Source: Armigeres subalbatus (Eukaryota; Arthropoda; Insecta; Diptera; Culicidae). Taken from it: a stretch of DNA of 64,000 nucleotides. The notes beneath the pieces were generated by a model that was given only the letters and a program-made list of their open reading frames with translations, made no database searches and was not told the DNA's origin. Both the position numbers and the translations under genes were made by a program. Position 1 is the first letter of the stretch. Each line of letters starts with the position of its first letter. Shown here in pieces: positions 53,298 through 63,641 of this stretch. The stretch covers positions 391,020,632-391,084,631 of the forward strand of contig NC_085141.1 in the NCBI RefSeq assembly GCF_024139115.2, in the 5' to 3' direction.

Positions 53298-54798
53298 TTT
53301 TCGAATTCTGCTGGGCTTTCGATCGCTTCCCGTCACCAGCTGATTAAGTTTGTTTTAAGTTCCGATTAGGTGGTCTAACCGGTAGTACCGAAACCGGTAA
53401 TACCGGTATTACCGGCCAATTTTGGGTACCGAAAATACCGGTATTAGAGAAGGAAAATACCGGTATTTTCGGTATTTCAAATTTTGCTGTCAGTCTCAAA
53501 ATCTCGAATAATTTTCACCTACTATTATCAGCTCAACTGCCTGTAATCGCATATATGTTTCATATAAACAGGAAATCCAGCAGTAAAGCAGTAAAGAGAA
53601 TAAAATACAACAATTAAATGCGCGCATGAGTAACTTTGCCCAAGTAAGCATCATTGACGAAGTTTACGCTACAACAAAAACCGATCAACATCGTCATTAA
53701 TCATACCTGTTGCTTTATTCTCTTAGCCATCTGTCAAACTGCGAATGACTTTTTCTTCAATGAACAATGTATGAAATTGTGAAAAAGGTACGAGCCGTAG
53801 TAGTTCTTTTCCGGAGACCACCTGTAAAAAACGATTTTCTGTAAAAATATGTCCATTCTGAATTCGGAAAAGAATTTGAATTATTGGCTGATGCCAAGGC
53901 ACGCTGAAATAATTCAAGCCCTCGAACCTGTTCAAGCTGTTGTGGAACTACTGCTCTGTGAGTTTTGAACTCTATATGAAGCCAACGTGGCGTCAATTTA
54001 CGTTGGAACAATTATCAAATCAAGCCACAGAAATTTCTGCCAGTATTTCGATGCTTTTAACTTTTAAGGAATAAATCCAAGAGAGACGATCCAAATACGC
54101 CGATCTTTTTCCTTTTTTAATAATTATGCCGTGAAGCAATTAATCAGAAACGATTTTGGCATTTTCTTCGAGGCATCCAGAGCTACTTCGATTCCTTATG
54201 ATTCCTGATGCGATCGTTGAAACAGAGACAACGATCATACCTGACGATCGGTGCGAAGAAGATCCCTCTATGAATTTTTTTCTGGTTTATCGGTTAAAGA
54301 ACAACTTGTGAAGAGACTGTAGCAGAGTAAAACACGTTGCTGGTGGCAAATACGTTGACGCCAGGATCCTTGCATACAATCCGTAAGGAATTTTCCTACT
54401 ATGAATCGGAAGGGATCAAGGGCAAGTATTTGACACTGATTTTCGACAGTCTTGGAACAATTCATCCTACTTCGGTTGAACCGAGAGAGGGTATTCTCAG
54501 TAGTTGTCAACATTGCTGACAAAATCCAATGCGGTTTGGGAGATGAGTCGCTCAGTATGTAATGTCTGCTTACAGAGGCGCATCCACGTTCCAAGTCGTG
54601 GGTAAGACAAATAGGAGAAATGCCGATGGTGGTGTTGAGAAACCGATGCACATTTTTCTAAATATCAAAAATCTGGACTTCTGGACCTTCCGGACAGGAT
54701 CATCACATAATTTGTTAAATGTTCTTTGAATTTCAGGACAAATATTGCATTTCCAATTACCATGATTGTACATTTCGTAGTTGTTAGTTGCTCTTTTA

Positions 54799-56595
54799 CA
54801 GTGGCGCCGGGAGTGGGTGGGACACGTAGGACATGTCCTACGCATGAAAATATTTGGGTGGGACACTCGAAGCATTGTCCTACCCATGATTATGACAAGA
54901 ACTTTAATACTAAATATCAAGTTAAATATTGATATATACAGTTGTTAGATAACAAGAATCTGTAAGGAAAGATTGCAGAGATATTTAGAGGATTAACCTA
55001 ATATCCAAAATAGTTCTGGGTTTTGAAAAGATTTTTTCCTAAATAGTCTCTCGGAATTTTATTATGATTCCAGGACATCGAAAATTGATTCAAGGACGCC
55101 TGAAGGTTTTCACCAAGAAGTCTAATTTTTTTTAACGTTTTCTGGTATTTCGTAAATTTTGTTGAAAACTGTCTGAAAGCTGTAATGGTCCTTGATGAGT
55201 CAGAAATATTCTTGAAAGTACATTTTTTGAATTCCTTGAAGTTTCTTGGGAAACCACACAATATAAAATCTAAATTTGTTCTCTCTGCATTCACTACGCA
55301 AAACGGAAGTTCACTACGCAAAAATCCGGAGTGCCATAAATAATGGCATAAATACTCTGTGAGATTCATGAAGATTTCTGAAAATCCTTTACGAGATTTG
55401 ATAATCCTTTAAGGTCACTCCTGACGGAATCCAAGTTTGAAAGTGCTCGCGTTTTCGGGGGCACACCACTCGATACGGAGGCGGCGCACAACTGTCATTT
55501 TTGTTGATTTAGCTTTGCTGCGTCGCAGCATGCGTGAAATAATAAAAATGACAGTTGTGCTTTGCTTCCGTATCGAGTGGTGTGCCCCCGAAAACGCGAG
55601 CACTTTCAAACTTGGATTCCGTCAGGAGTGACCTTAAGGTCTTAGGTCGATTTAAAGTTACTTGTGTGGTCTCTAGCCTTCCGAAATTCCAATGGATTCC
55701 TGAATAGTTAGAAAGATAGTGATATCCGCTTGACACCATTAAAAATCTGCATGGAATGTCTTGAATAATTTGAGTATTATACCCGGAGATATCTCTTAAA
55801 GTACAAAAGGATTTCATTAAACCTTAAGATATTTCTTGAAAGTAGCTTGGATTACAGAGGGTTACAGTGAAAACATTTATGAAGTTTTCTCAGCTATGCT
55901 ATCGCCTACCATTATGAGAATGCAGAAGCTTGATGGACCGTGCTTCTGTGGTACCCGTCGTTTCGATCGAAAAAAAAGCGCGATCCTCCTCAGTATACAG
56001 AAGGCAATGGGTCTTCGTGATTATTTTCTCGTCGAGGAACAAAGAAGATGAATAATTTAGTGTTTGATAGATCATGATTCTGTAGTGCGCATGATTTGAT
56101 CGAAAGAAGAACGATCCTTCTCAGGACGCATAGGCCGTCGGCCGTGCATTGCGCTGAGTAGATTTCGGATCGTGCTATCGCTCATGAACCGAAACACAAC
56201 AATTAAGTTCGAAATAATGATTTTTTTTAACGCTTACCAAGATTATCTTATCTAAACTAACCAATTATTCCTTTCCCGTGGCGCATACGGAGATGCAGAG
56301 GATTCATTGGTCTCTTGAAACAATGAGTGTTGAACTTATTTTCTTATTCTCATCCTAAACGGACTGTAAGAACGTAACCGGCATCGTTGGTGGTTTTGAA
56401 TTTATGAAACTCTAAAGCATGTTCAGTGAGAATAGTTGATTCTCGGCCAATCGTGATTCGACTATGAAGGAGAGTATAGCTTTTTAATAGAATCGAAATT
56501 TATACCCAAGTTATTCCTGTCAAATTCGTTTTTCTCCTGTTTGATAAATCTTTTTATTTGTCCTACCCACGTCTCGGAAGGTGACCGCGCCTCTG
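54799..56595 (-). mobile_element. hAT-type element B-inner, opposite orientation
   Basis: It starts CAGTGGCGCCGGGAGT, the inverse of B-outer's right end. It ends AGGTGACCGCGCCTCTG, the inverse of B-outer's left-end type. It is therefore the same family inserted backwards. The exact 8-bp duplication CTCTTTTA flanks it (54791-54798 and 56596-56603). The inner blocks GGACATGTCCTACGCATGAA and CATTGTCCTACCCATGATTA match the inverse of 58090-58150. It contains the palindromic MITE at 55413-55633. Confidence 0.78.
55413..55633. mobile_element. Near-perfect palindromic MITE with TTAA flanks (221 bp)
   Basis: About 90-bp arms starting GGTCACTCCTGACGGAATCC are almost exact inverse copies. TTAA lies on both sides (55409-55412 and 55634-55637). 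The centre is about 35 bp (GTTGATTTAGCTTTGCTGCG onward). The TTAA target is that of piggyBac-like enzymes, but the terminus GGTCACTCC is not a standard piggyBac end. Translations of both strands give nearly the same short peptide, which is only a consequence of the symmetry. Confidence 0.8.
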
Positions 56596-56800
56596 CTCTT
56601 TTAATTAAATGGTGATCACAGTGAAAGCGGTTATAAGTTTCTTTAGCTAAAATCAAGGCTAAAATTGATTGTTGGGAAGAGGCCGAGCAATTCTCTGCAA
56701 CTCCATGATTGCCATTGGAAAAGAATAGTGGGTTAGCAGGGATGATAATCAATAGGAAGTAACATTGTAAAGCAATCAAATATATAACTTAACGACGATA

Positions 56801-57194
56801 ACTAAATTAATGATTTTGTGTGTGTTACTTCTACGTGAAGTTAAACGATTTACAATGATATGGAAATGCTAATATCATCTTCCAAACTTAGACGCACATG
56901 TTCATGATAGAATTAGAGGCGAAAGTATAGAATTGATAGTTCCAGTGGAGATATATCAGCTTCCACACTGATATTCTTCCCTCCCCCTTCATACGGGAGC
57001 TTGGCAGAAGGAAGGTCGTGTGATATGTACCATCACAAATATTGCCCTCCGCTCGCTTTCAAATCGACTTCTATAAAAACATTCTTCATGCCTGCCGTAT
57101 CCTAACGGAACTATCAATTCTATACTTTCGCCTCTAATTCTATCATGAACATGTGCGTCTAAGTTTGGAAGATGATATTAGCATTTCCATATCA
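56801..57194. mobile_element. Fold-back/MITE element with a 12-bp direct repeat
   Basis: The left arm (56801-56945) contains ATGATATGGAAATGCTAATA and its partner is at 57105-57196. The left arm is about 54 bp longer than the right. TTAACGACGATA occurs on both sides (56789-56800 and 57195-57206). The centre matches 39765-39935. It is inserted in the right part of B-outer. Confidence 0.6.
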
Positions 57195-57271
57195 TTAACG
57201 ACGATACTTCAAGGTATGAAAACGAAACCTGACGAAACTCAATCGCGCTCTCAAAATGCGCATTAAAAAAA

Positions 57272-57967
57272 TTGATAACGCGCACTCAATGTGTTTTGTC
57301 TGATAAGCGATTGCACATTTCATCACATAGCCTACACACTCCAGTGGTTTGTAAAGAATCGTACGTATTTCAAACAAACGACGCGTACTACAAGTCAGGC
57401 ACTAATTGTTATTCTTCACTGTTTCGCAACAAGAGAAAAATAACCCGCGCATTGCCCGCCTGGTGGCTGCAGCACAATCACTTTAACTTGTTTAGAAAAC
57501 TGCCCAATAAAGAGGGAGTTATTCTGGAGAATTATAAGCATAGATTTTGCTTTAAAAGTATGTGTTCGAAATTATTGTTGGAAATATTGTTTGAATCATC
57601 ATACGTATATAAAATTGAAGATTTTTTAATTTTGTCGATTCGAACTTGTGCTCCATCTACTTGTCCATTTGACCTCTCGCTTTTTCGTCTTCGATCTTTT
57701 TGTTCCACAACCCACCCTACAATGCTTCTGATTTTCGAAAATTTTTACAAGCTTTCAGCAGATGTCACGGATCCCACAAATTTATCTAAATATTTAATGG
57801 TTCCAAGCAATTATTACTATCTTCTTGGACTTTTAAAAAACTTTCCGATTTCTGAGGCTCGTACAGATTGCGTACTAGGACGATTTGGGGAGTTCAAAAC
57901 CCCTTGCGAACCAGATTTCATGCGGGTTTATTGGTGTCTGTCTCGTTTTCCTAACAGACAGGTCTAG
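57272..57967 (+). other. 231-codon open frame, unrecognised
   Basis: An open frame inside B-outer, from ATG 57272 to TAG at about 57965. It is Cys-, Leu- and Phe-rich with no domain that I recognise, and AT-rich codon use like its surroundings. It could be the decayed coding region of the B element, or chance. Confidence 0.2.
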
Positions 57968-58439
57968 CCAGACAATGACTACATTACAAAAACTACATAT
58001 GTTAAATGTTTAATGATACCTATATTTGTTGATCTAGAAATCAGCCCGCCAGATAGCATTGCACCCAAAATAATTGACCTACATGGTATAATCATGGGTA
58101 GGACAACGCCTTGACTGTCCCACCCAGGAATATTCATGCGTAGGACATGTCTTCCATGTCATACCGACTCCCGGCGCCACTGTCTACTTAAGTTTCGCAT
58201 TGCCAAGCGCAACAAGCAATGATTTTAACATTTGAAGTTTGTCAACAAATATTGTTTTTCATCCAAAAGTCCAAAACAAACGTTTTTCTTCTACTACCTG
58301 AAATTTTCACAAAAACCGGTATTCTACCGGTATTACCGGTATTGACTCTATCAAATACCGAATACCGGTATTTGACAAAAATGGCCAATACCGACCACCC
58401 TAGTTCCGATCCACACATCATTTTCTGAATCTGACGGGA

Positions 58440-58985
58440 ACAAGGTTTCATCTCCATAGAAGAGTTGTAAGCTATGGACCAAAAACAGAGAAATGCGCCG
58501 TAGCTTGAATAATTTCATCAATAAGGAGCATGCTCTGTTTGAAGTAACTGATGAACTAGTATCGAGTCTGGAGAAGGTTTTCATGGCATTGAAGTCCATT
58601 AAAATCACTTCGATTGATATACCCAACCAGCGACTGTTAGATTTTCATACACTTCTGTATAGAACTTACCAAAACCTGTATAAGAACAAGGCATATGCAA
58701 CATTGTTAGATTCTTATACAATATAAGATTACAAACAAAAATTGTAAGAAAAGCTTGCGAAATTGTAAAGTTCATATAATATTTATAAAAGAATCTAGCG
58801 TTTTCGCATATGCCCAGTTCTTATACAGGTTTTGGTAGGATCTTATACAGAATTGTTTGAAAATCTACCAATCACCGGTTGAGCGAGCGGGTGTTCTCTG
58901 ATTTTAATTCTGAAATAACTAATAAGAACTATTTATTGTCGGATTCAAGCATCAACGCCTTAACATTTATTAAACCGTATTACAA
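58440..58985 (+). pseudogene. hAT transposase fragments (third hAT family)
   Basis: Before the MITE, REMRRSLNNFINKEHALFEV and LVSSLEKVFMALKSIKITS resemble the RWNS... and L..L...L.P.....T helices of hAT transposases. After the MITE, SERVFSDFNSEITNKNYLL and SSINALTFIKPYYK resemble the C-terminal dimerisation motif (SERVFS..G.I...R..L......L.F.K). The sequence between is lost. Together with the hAT-like right end at about 59391, this suggests an older hAT in which copy 2 inserted. Confidence 0.45.
58618..58888. mobile_element. MITE copy B (intact)
   Basis: Arms CCCAACCAGCGACTGTTAGA and CTACCAATCACCGGTTGAG enclose repeats of CTTATACAGAATTGTT and CCTGTATAAGAAC. It is the unbroken relative of 17458-18495 and is inserted between two hAT transposase fragments. 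Confidence 0.65.
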
Positions 58986-59309
58986 GCAGCCCGGTGGCAT
59001 CCCGATCTCACACAGTAGGTTTGTTTTACAGCCAACATTGCGCGACCGTATCCCACCGACAGTTTTGTATCCTAAAGAGAATCATATGTGATGTTAGTAA
59101 ACAAAACACATACTATCATGAATTTTACACTGAGATGTTGCAAATATGCAAAAACAAAAAAAATTTGGCTGCAAAAACATGGCGTCGTGCCACCTACCGG
59201 ATTGCAAGCGAGTAGACAAGGGCGACTCGCTAATCAATTGACCTGATACATCTTTTACCATTCTTAAAATGTAATAAATATATGAAATTGAAATTTACAA
59301 GTATTATTA

Positions 59310-59391
59310 TTTTTATCCCGGGATCCCGGGATAACGAAAAATTTAATCCCGGATCCCGGGATTTTTTATAGTCCGGGAAACAAGACCCTCT
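59310..59391. repeat. hAT-like right terminus (GACCCTCTA)
   Basis: ATCCCGGGATCCCGGGATAA and AATCCCGGATCCCGGGATTT precede CCGGGAAACAAGACCCTCTA. Read inward from the end it is TAGAGGGTCTTGTTTCCCGG, a typical hAT end. A matching left end was not found in the window. Confidence 0.5.
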
Positions 59392-59559
59392 AATTGTGAT
59401 TCGCTGTTGTTCCTTTCCGATGGTAGTCATGTTCTAACATTACGAAAATAACAACACCAACCTTATATGGCGCTTAAATAGTTCGATTCCATTTTCTTAA
59501 TAACTTTTAAACGCAATGGTCGATCGTTATCAAATTCAATAATGATCAACAAGACTTTG

Positions 59560-59760
59560 TCCCCTGTAGAATGCAATTTGTTGCGAGAAAATCGGTTATG
59601 AATTACTATATGAAAAAGTGGCTAATGTTTTCGGTTTTCGTGTGCACACACACACATACACACGGACAGAAAGACATTTGTTCAGTTCGACGAGCTGAGT
59701 CTATTGGTATATAACATCATGAGTCTCATGAGGGTACTAAAATGGGAATTCCAATACTTC
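59560..59760. repeat. Dispersed (CA/CATA)n-containing repeat, copy 3
   Basis: Same order of phrases as copies 1 and 2: AATGCAATTTGTTGCGA, AAATCGGTTATGAA, CACACACACACATACACACG, CAGTTCGACGAGCTGAGTC and GGTATATAACATCATGAGTC. Confidence 0.5.
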
Positions 59761-59882
59761 AATACTTTTCTATGAGAACATTAATTCTTTAAGAGAAATA
59801 TTTCCCTATGTTAATGTATCCCTAATATATTCAGAAATGATCGCACACACACTTTCACTCCAATATGTTTAGTTGATTAAAA

Positions 59883-60185
59883 CATGCCATCGAAACAGGA
59901 AGTACTGAGGCGCGCGTTGTACAAATCTTTTAAGCGATCAAATATCGTGGGAAAAGTACACGGTGGACAATCTTAAACGTTAAAATGTTTCGAAAGCTGT
60001 TGAAGGATTTTTAGTCAACTGAGCTCTGTTATATACAAAGGTGATTGGAAGGCCAAAGACACGAAGCAACTCATCAATAGGATATAAAGCATCGTACGGA
60101 AATGGCAGTTGTCCAGCGGTCATGTTATACCTGCAAGATTAAACTACGCCGCACGGCGGACTACGGACCATATGCTATAATTCAT
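59883..60185 (+). pseudogene. ITm/mariner-like transposase, internally deleted
   Basis: Starts MPSKQEVLRRALYKSF, like the N-terminus at 20343. It then jumps to a C-terminal phrase GDWKAKDTKQLINRI...SIVRKW and ARLNYAARRTTDH, typical of the mariner-type C-terminus (NWKAKDTKQLI.RI...). The catalytic core is deleted and stops interrupt both halves. Confidence 0.5.
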
Positions 60186-60624
60186 TAATCCAAGTTTGAA
60201 GACTAAGGCCAACTCTTTATATAACGTATATTAGATTGAACTGTACTGCTTTGTAGTTTTCTTCCCGAGCCATTCTTTCCATTCCCGCTTTTTAGTGGCC
60301 ACCCGCTAGATATACAGGAGTTAGACAAAAAGGAGGCAACATCTTGAAGAAACACATTAGCATAGCTTTGCTGAAACTAAACCGATTTTGATGAAGCCGG
60401 AACAATCGAACGCCGAAATTCTTCTAGTCCGAATATGGGTATCAAACAAAGCAAGACTACACTACAGAAACATTTTCGAGAAAGGATTTTCGACCTGTAG
60501 CCATTAGCCGGAAAATTAGTTCTAGTTTCTGGGTAAATCATAAATCACGATGAAAGTTCACGTCAATTCTCAATTCTCAAAAGTTCTGCCAAAACTTCTG
60601 AGAACCAGAACAGGAGATAAAATT

Positions 60625-61228
60625 TGGGGCTGCGAAATGGTGAGTTGACATCCGGGAAGGGGCGCCTAACATCAGACATCATGTACGCGTACAAAAAAGG
60701 ATGAGATTGAGCAACGACTGCTACGCGCACATAAAATTTAGCGCACGCGAGTCTCACGAAGCTTGTGTACCTCACATTAACATTGGTGAGTCGCATTGAG
60801 ACATCTCAATGCGATCAGCTCATGCGCTGTTTGCCATGGCAAACCTTTGCAAACAACAGCGGAGGTGCGTAAAACAGCTTGGGCGGGAAATTTTCATTCA
60901 ATAATATCGTCGCCTAAGATACGCCAATGCATTCCTAGCGCATGTGATGAGTTTCATGAGACGTACATTGAGACACGCTCACTCTGTTATTTTATGCGCG
61001 CGCTAGCTTCTCTCGTCGCACAGAATCGGTGCTACGTGAGCTTTTGTAGCTCATGGCACACTGTCTCATCCATGTATACACGAGAATTAAGAGACTCTGC
61101 CTAACATAGCTCAGGTCCTCACAAGTTCCAATACTCATGCTTCCACGGGTCCTCCGATGACAATTGACCGCCAGCTAAGGGTTGCGTACTTGACTGATAG
61201 TGCAGCCTGGGCACTGTTGTCCTTCTGA
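60625..61228 (+). repeat. R1-type LINE 5' leader fragment, interrupted
   Basis: TTTGGGGCTGCGAAATGGTG (60627 onward) and TCCTCACAAGTTCCAAT to TGTTGTCCTTCTGACC (61114-61228) are the plus-strand counterpart of 33283-33100. A 426-bp insertion at 60673-61098 separates them. Confidence 0.6.
60673..61098. mobile_element. Insertion with 9-bp target duplication (426 bp)
   Basis: GCCTAACAT flanks both sides (60664-60672 and 61099-61107). No clear terminal inverted repeat is visible beyond CAGACAT/GACTCT. Internal words TTGAGACATCTCAATGCG and CATTGAGACACGCTCAC are repeated. No protein. Confidence 0.5.
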
Positions 61229-61529
61229 CCTAGTCCTTCTAGCCTAGTCCTGGTGTTGGGTGGAACTTGAAACAAATTTGACCCGACTGATCGAGCGTCT
61301 GTCCACCAAGGAGGTGCGGCTCCAACAGCGTCTGTTCTAGCACCCAGCGGCTGATTAAGAAATGATATTCCCCAGAAGCTATACCTAAGATGGCAGCCCC
61401 ATCCCAGAAAATAGCGAACCTTGGGCCAACAACCTACTGTTTCCGAAACATCAATTTGTTCAAGAATCCGATAATGAAAGAATACGGACTGATTTTACGG
61501 CGACGACTCTTAGCGCGAAACAACGGACA

Positions 61530-62798
61530 CGAATAGGAACATGGAACGTTTTAACCCTAGCCCAGCAGGGTAAATTGGCACAACTTGCCAATGAGGCACG
61601 CCGCATGAAGCTTGAGATCCTGGGACTGAGTGAAGTCCGTTGGCCAAACTTTGGAGAACACAGAACGCCGTCGGGACAAGTTCTGCTATACTCTGGTTTA
61701 CGAGGTGAACACGCTCCCCGGCATCGCGGAGTTGGCTTCCTACTAAGCGCTCAGGCACACTCTGCGCTTATGAAGTGGGAACCTATAAGTGAAAGGATAA
61801 CCGTTGCCAGATTTAGAACACGGGTCCGAAACCTTACTATAATCCAATGTTATGCGCCAACCGATGCTGCCGATCTACAAGACAAAGAGAACTTCTACAG
61901 TCTACTCAATGCCGTCGTAGATAGAATTCCGAAGGGAGATATCAAGATCTGTTTGGGCGACTTCAATGCGAAGATCGGATCCGACAACTCGAACCATGAG
62001 CGCATTATGGGACGCCATGGTCTCGGAGAAATGAGCGAAAACGGAGAGCTGTTCGCAGAATTTTGTGGTAATAACGACATGGTGATCGGGGGATCGCTCT
62101 TCCCTCATCGACCGGTTCACAAGGTCACGTGGGTCTCCCGTGACGGCTTTACTTACTTTATACTTGATGGGCTACAGCTCTTCGATGAACCTACGCCGAA
62201 TGGAGTATCCTTCTCCACTGGACTCGATCCTGGGCCAATCGCTTCCAGTCGCCCTGAACATTGAGCGCCCTCAGGTCCTCTTCAACTGCAAAAGGCCATC
62301 GTGTACGCGGCCTTCCACGAAGCCTGTGGCCTCTTCCGGGTTCTCTACTAAATATTATCTTCGCTTCCATTCTCCGTTCTTCCGGCATACGAACAACGTG
62401 ACCAGCCCACCGTAGTCTGCCGTGTTGAATTAGCTTAATAATATCCAGCCCTTTATACACCTGGTACAAATCGTGATTCATGCGACGCCGCCAGATACCG
62501 TTCTCCTGTTTACCGCCGAGTATTGTCCGCAGCATCTTGCGCTCAAACACTCCGAAAGCTCTCCGATCAGCCTCCTTTAACGTCCATGTCTCATGGCCCG
62601 TGACGGCTTTACAGAAAATCAAATCGACCACATCTGCATCAGCCGAAAATGGAAACGGAGCCTTCTTGATGTATGGAATAAACGTAGTGCCGATATCTCG
62701 TCTGATCGTCACCTCCTCATCGGCGAGATACGCCTGTGCATTGCGCGGATTCGTCGGCAGGAGGAAAGAGTTGGACGACGATTCAACACACGCTGACT
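61530..62798 (+). pseudogene. RTE-like LINE endonuclease domain, split
   Basis: From 61530 the frame reads RIGTWNVLTLAQQGK, LGLSEVRWPNFGEHR (catalytic Glu), QCYAPTD, GDFNAKIG (catalytic Asp/Asn) and the HKVTWVSRDG substrate-contact region. After the inserted 444 bp it resumes at DGFTENQIDHICISRKW and SSDRHLLIGEI (final SDH-type motif, here SDR). This is the apurinic-type endonuclease that nicks target DNA for target-primed reverse transcription. It resembles the CFDP2-like domain of RTE elements. A TGA at 62797-62799 ends the frame prematurely. Whether translation begins at ATG 61575 or upstream is not clear, since conserved text precedes that ATG. Confidence 0.75.
62153..62596 (-). pseudogene. 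Antisense 5'-truncated LINE copy inside the endonuclease
   Basis: On the minus strand it starts HETWTLKEADRRAFGVFERK and continues MLRTILGGKQENGIWRRRMN, RLRWAGHVVRMPEE, LRGRPRTRWPF and WRRILHSA, then a short 3' end finishing TATAAAGTAA. This is the C-terminal tail of the same type of LINE. The 16-bp duplication CCCGTGACGGCTTTAC lies on both sides (62137-62152 and 62597-62612), as expected of a retrotransposed 5'-truncated copy. Confidence 0.85.
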
Positions 62799-62799
62799 G

Positions 62800-63641
62800 G
62801 AAGATGCCACGGTGAAACGGTCCTTCGTTGAAGAACTGGAGACGCGTGCTGCAGATATTCCGGAAGGTGGCAGCGTGGAAGACCAATGGACCGCCATCAA
62901 GAATGCCTTCATCGCCACCAGCGAGAACAATCTGGGCGAACTACGCACCCAGAGAAAACAATGGATCACCGATGAGACCTGGAGGAAGATAGAGAAGCCA
63001 AAGCCGCGATAGAGCGATCGAAAACCAGAGGAGCCAAAGTCTTAGCCCGTCAACGATACGCGGCTCTTGAGAAGGAAGTAAAATGATCATGTCGACGGGA
63101 CATGCGAGCGTGGACAAACTCTCTGGCCGACGAAGGAGAGAGAGCCGCCGCAACCGGGGACATTAGCCTCCTCTACGATATCTCACGACGCTTAAGCGGG
63201 GCGAAGGTGAATGCAACGATGCCTGTGAAAGACGCGAATGATCAGTTATTGACCGACCTAACTGACCAGCTGAAACGCTGGTTCGAGCACTTCGAACAAC
63301 TTTTTCAAGTGCCAGCCAGGCCATCACCACCTCGGCATGATCAGCCGAGATGCTCAAAGCTGACCCCATGACATCCGCTCAACTACAGCATCGTTTATTT
63401 CGTAATATTTGGGACACCGCAACTTTCCCGGTCGACTGGATGCAAGGTATCTTAGTGAAGGTGCCCAAAAAGGGTGACCTGACTGTATGCGATAAATGGC
63501 GAGGCATTATGTTGCTGTGTACCTTTGTCAAAGTTCTGTGCAAAATTATCCTAGCCCGGATTCAGGAGAAGATCGATGCGACTCTCCGGCGGCAGCAAGC
63601 CGGATTCCGTGCCGGAAGATCCTGTGTGGACCATAATGTCA
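62800..63641 (+). pseudogene. RTE-like LINE linker and N-terminal RT
   Basis: Segments in three frames: SFVEELETRAADIPEGGSVE and QWTAIKNAFI (linker), then RAWTNSLADEGERAAATGDI and RWFEHFEQLF. RT motifs follow: LFRNIWDTATFPVDWMQGIL, VPKKGDLTVCDKWRGIMLL (RT1, normally WRGI.LL) and QQAGFRAGRSCVDH (RT2/GFR.GRSC.D). Sequence between LTP and LFRNIW is missing, and frameshifts near 63010 and 63360 separate the parts. The domain is cut at 63641 by the duplicated endonuclease piece. Confidence 0.7.

Larger units (their letters stand above)
54573..58182 (+). mobile_element. hAT-type element B-outer (CAGAGGCGC...GCGCCACTG)
   Basis: Left end CAGAGGCGCATCCACG, right end CTCCCGGCGCCACTG. It is flanked by 8-bp duplications TCTGCTTA (54565-54572) and TCTACTTA (58183-58190), one mismatch. 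The uninterrupted target, including TCTATTTA, is seen in hAT copy 1 near 22148. CAGNGG ends and 8-bp duplications are hAT hallmarks. No transposase is recognised. It carries two later insertions (54799-56595 and 56801-57194). Confidence 0.75.
53367..58402 (+). mobile_element. hAT-family element, copy 2 (outer shell of a nest)
   Basis: The ends TAGGTGGTCTAACCGGTAG and GGCCAATACCGACCACCCTA match hAT copy 1. The flanks are an exact 8-bp duplication GTTCCGAT (53359-53366 and 58403-58410). The hAT dimerisation region is recognisable at 54390-54560 (LIFDSLGTIHPTSVEP) but is frameshifted right after that phrase. Without the inner elements the copy is about 1.4 kb. The 3.6-kb inner element (54573-58182) is inserted near the end of this C-terminal region. 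Confidence 0.85.

Noticed and set aside
53376..53480. ACCGGTATT-rich palindromes as a possible regulatory array
   Set aside because: They are the subterminal repeats of the hAT family and occur at all four of its ends in the window.
55415..55631. Two 64-codon frames, one per strand, with nearly identical peptides
   Set aside because: A direct result of the near-perfect palindrome.
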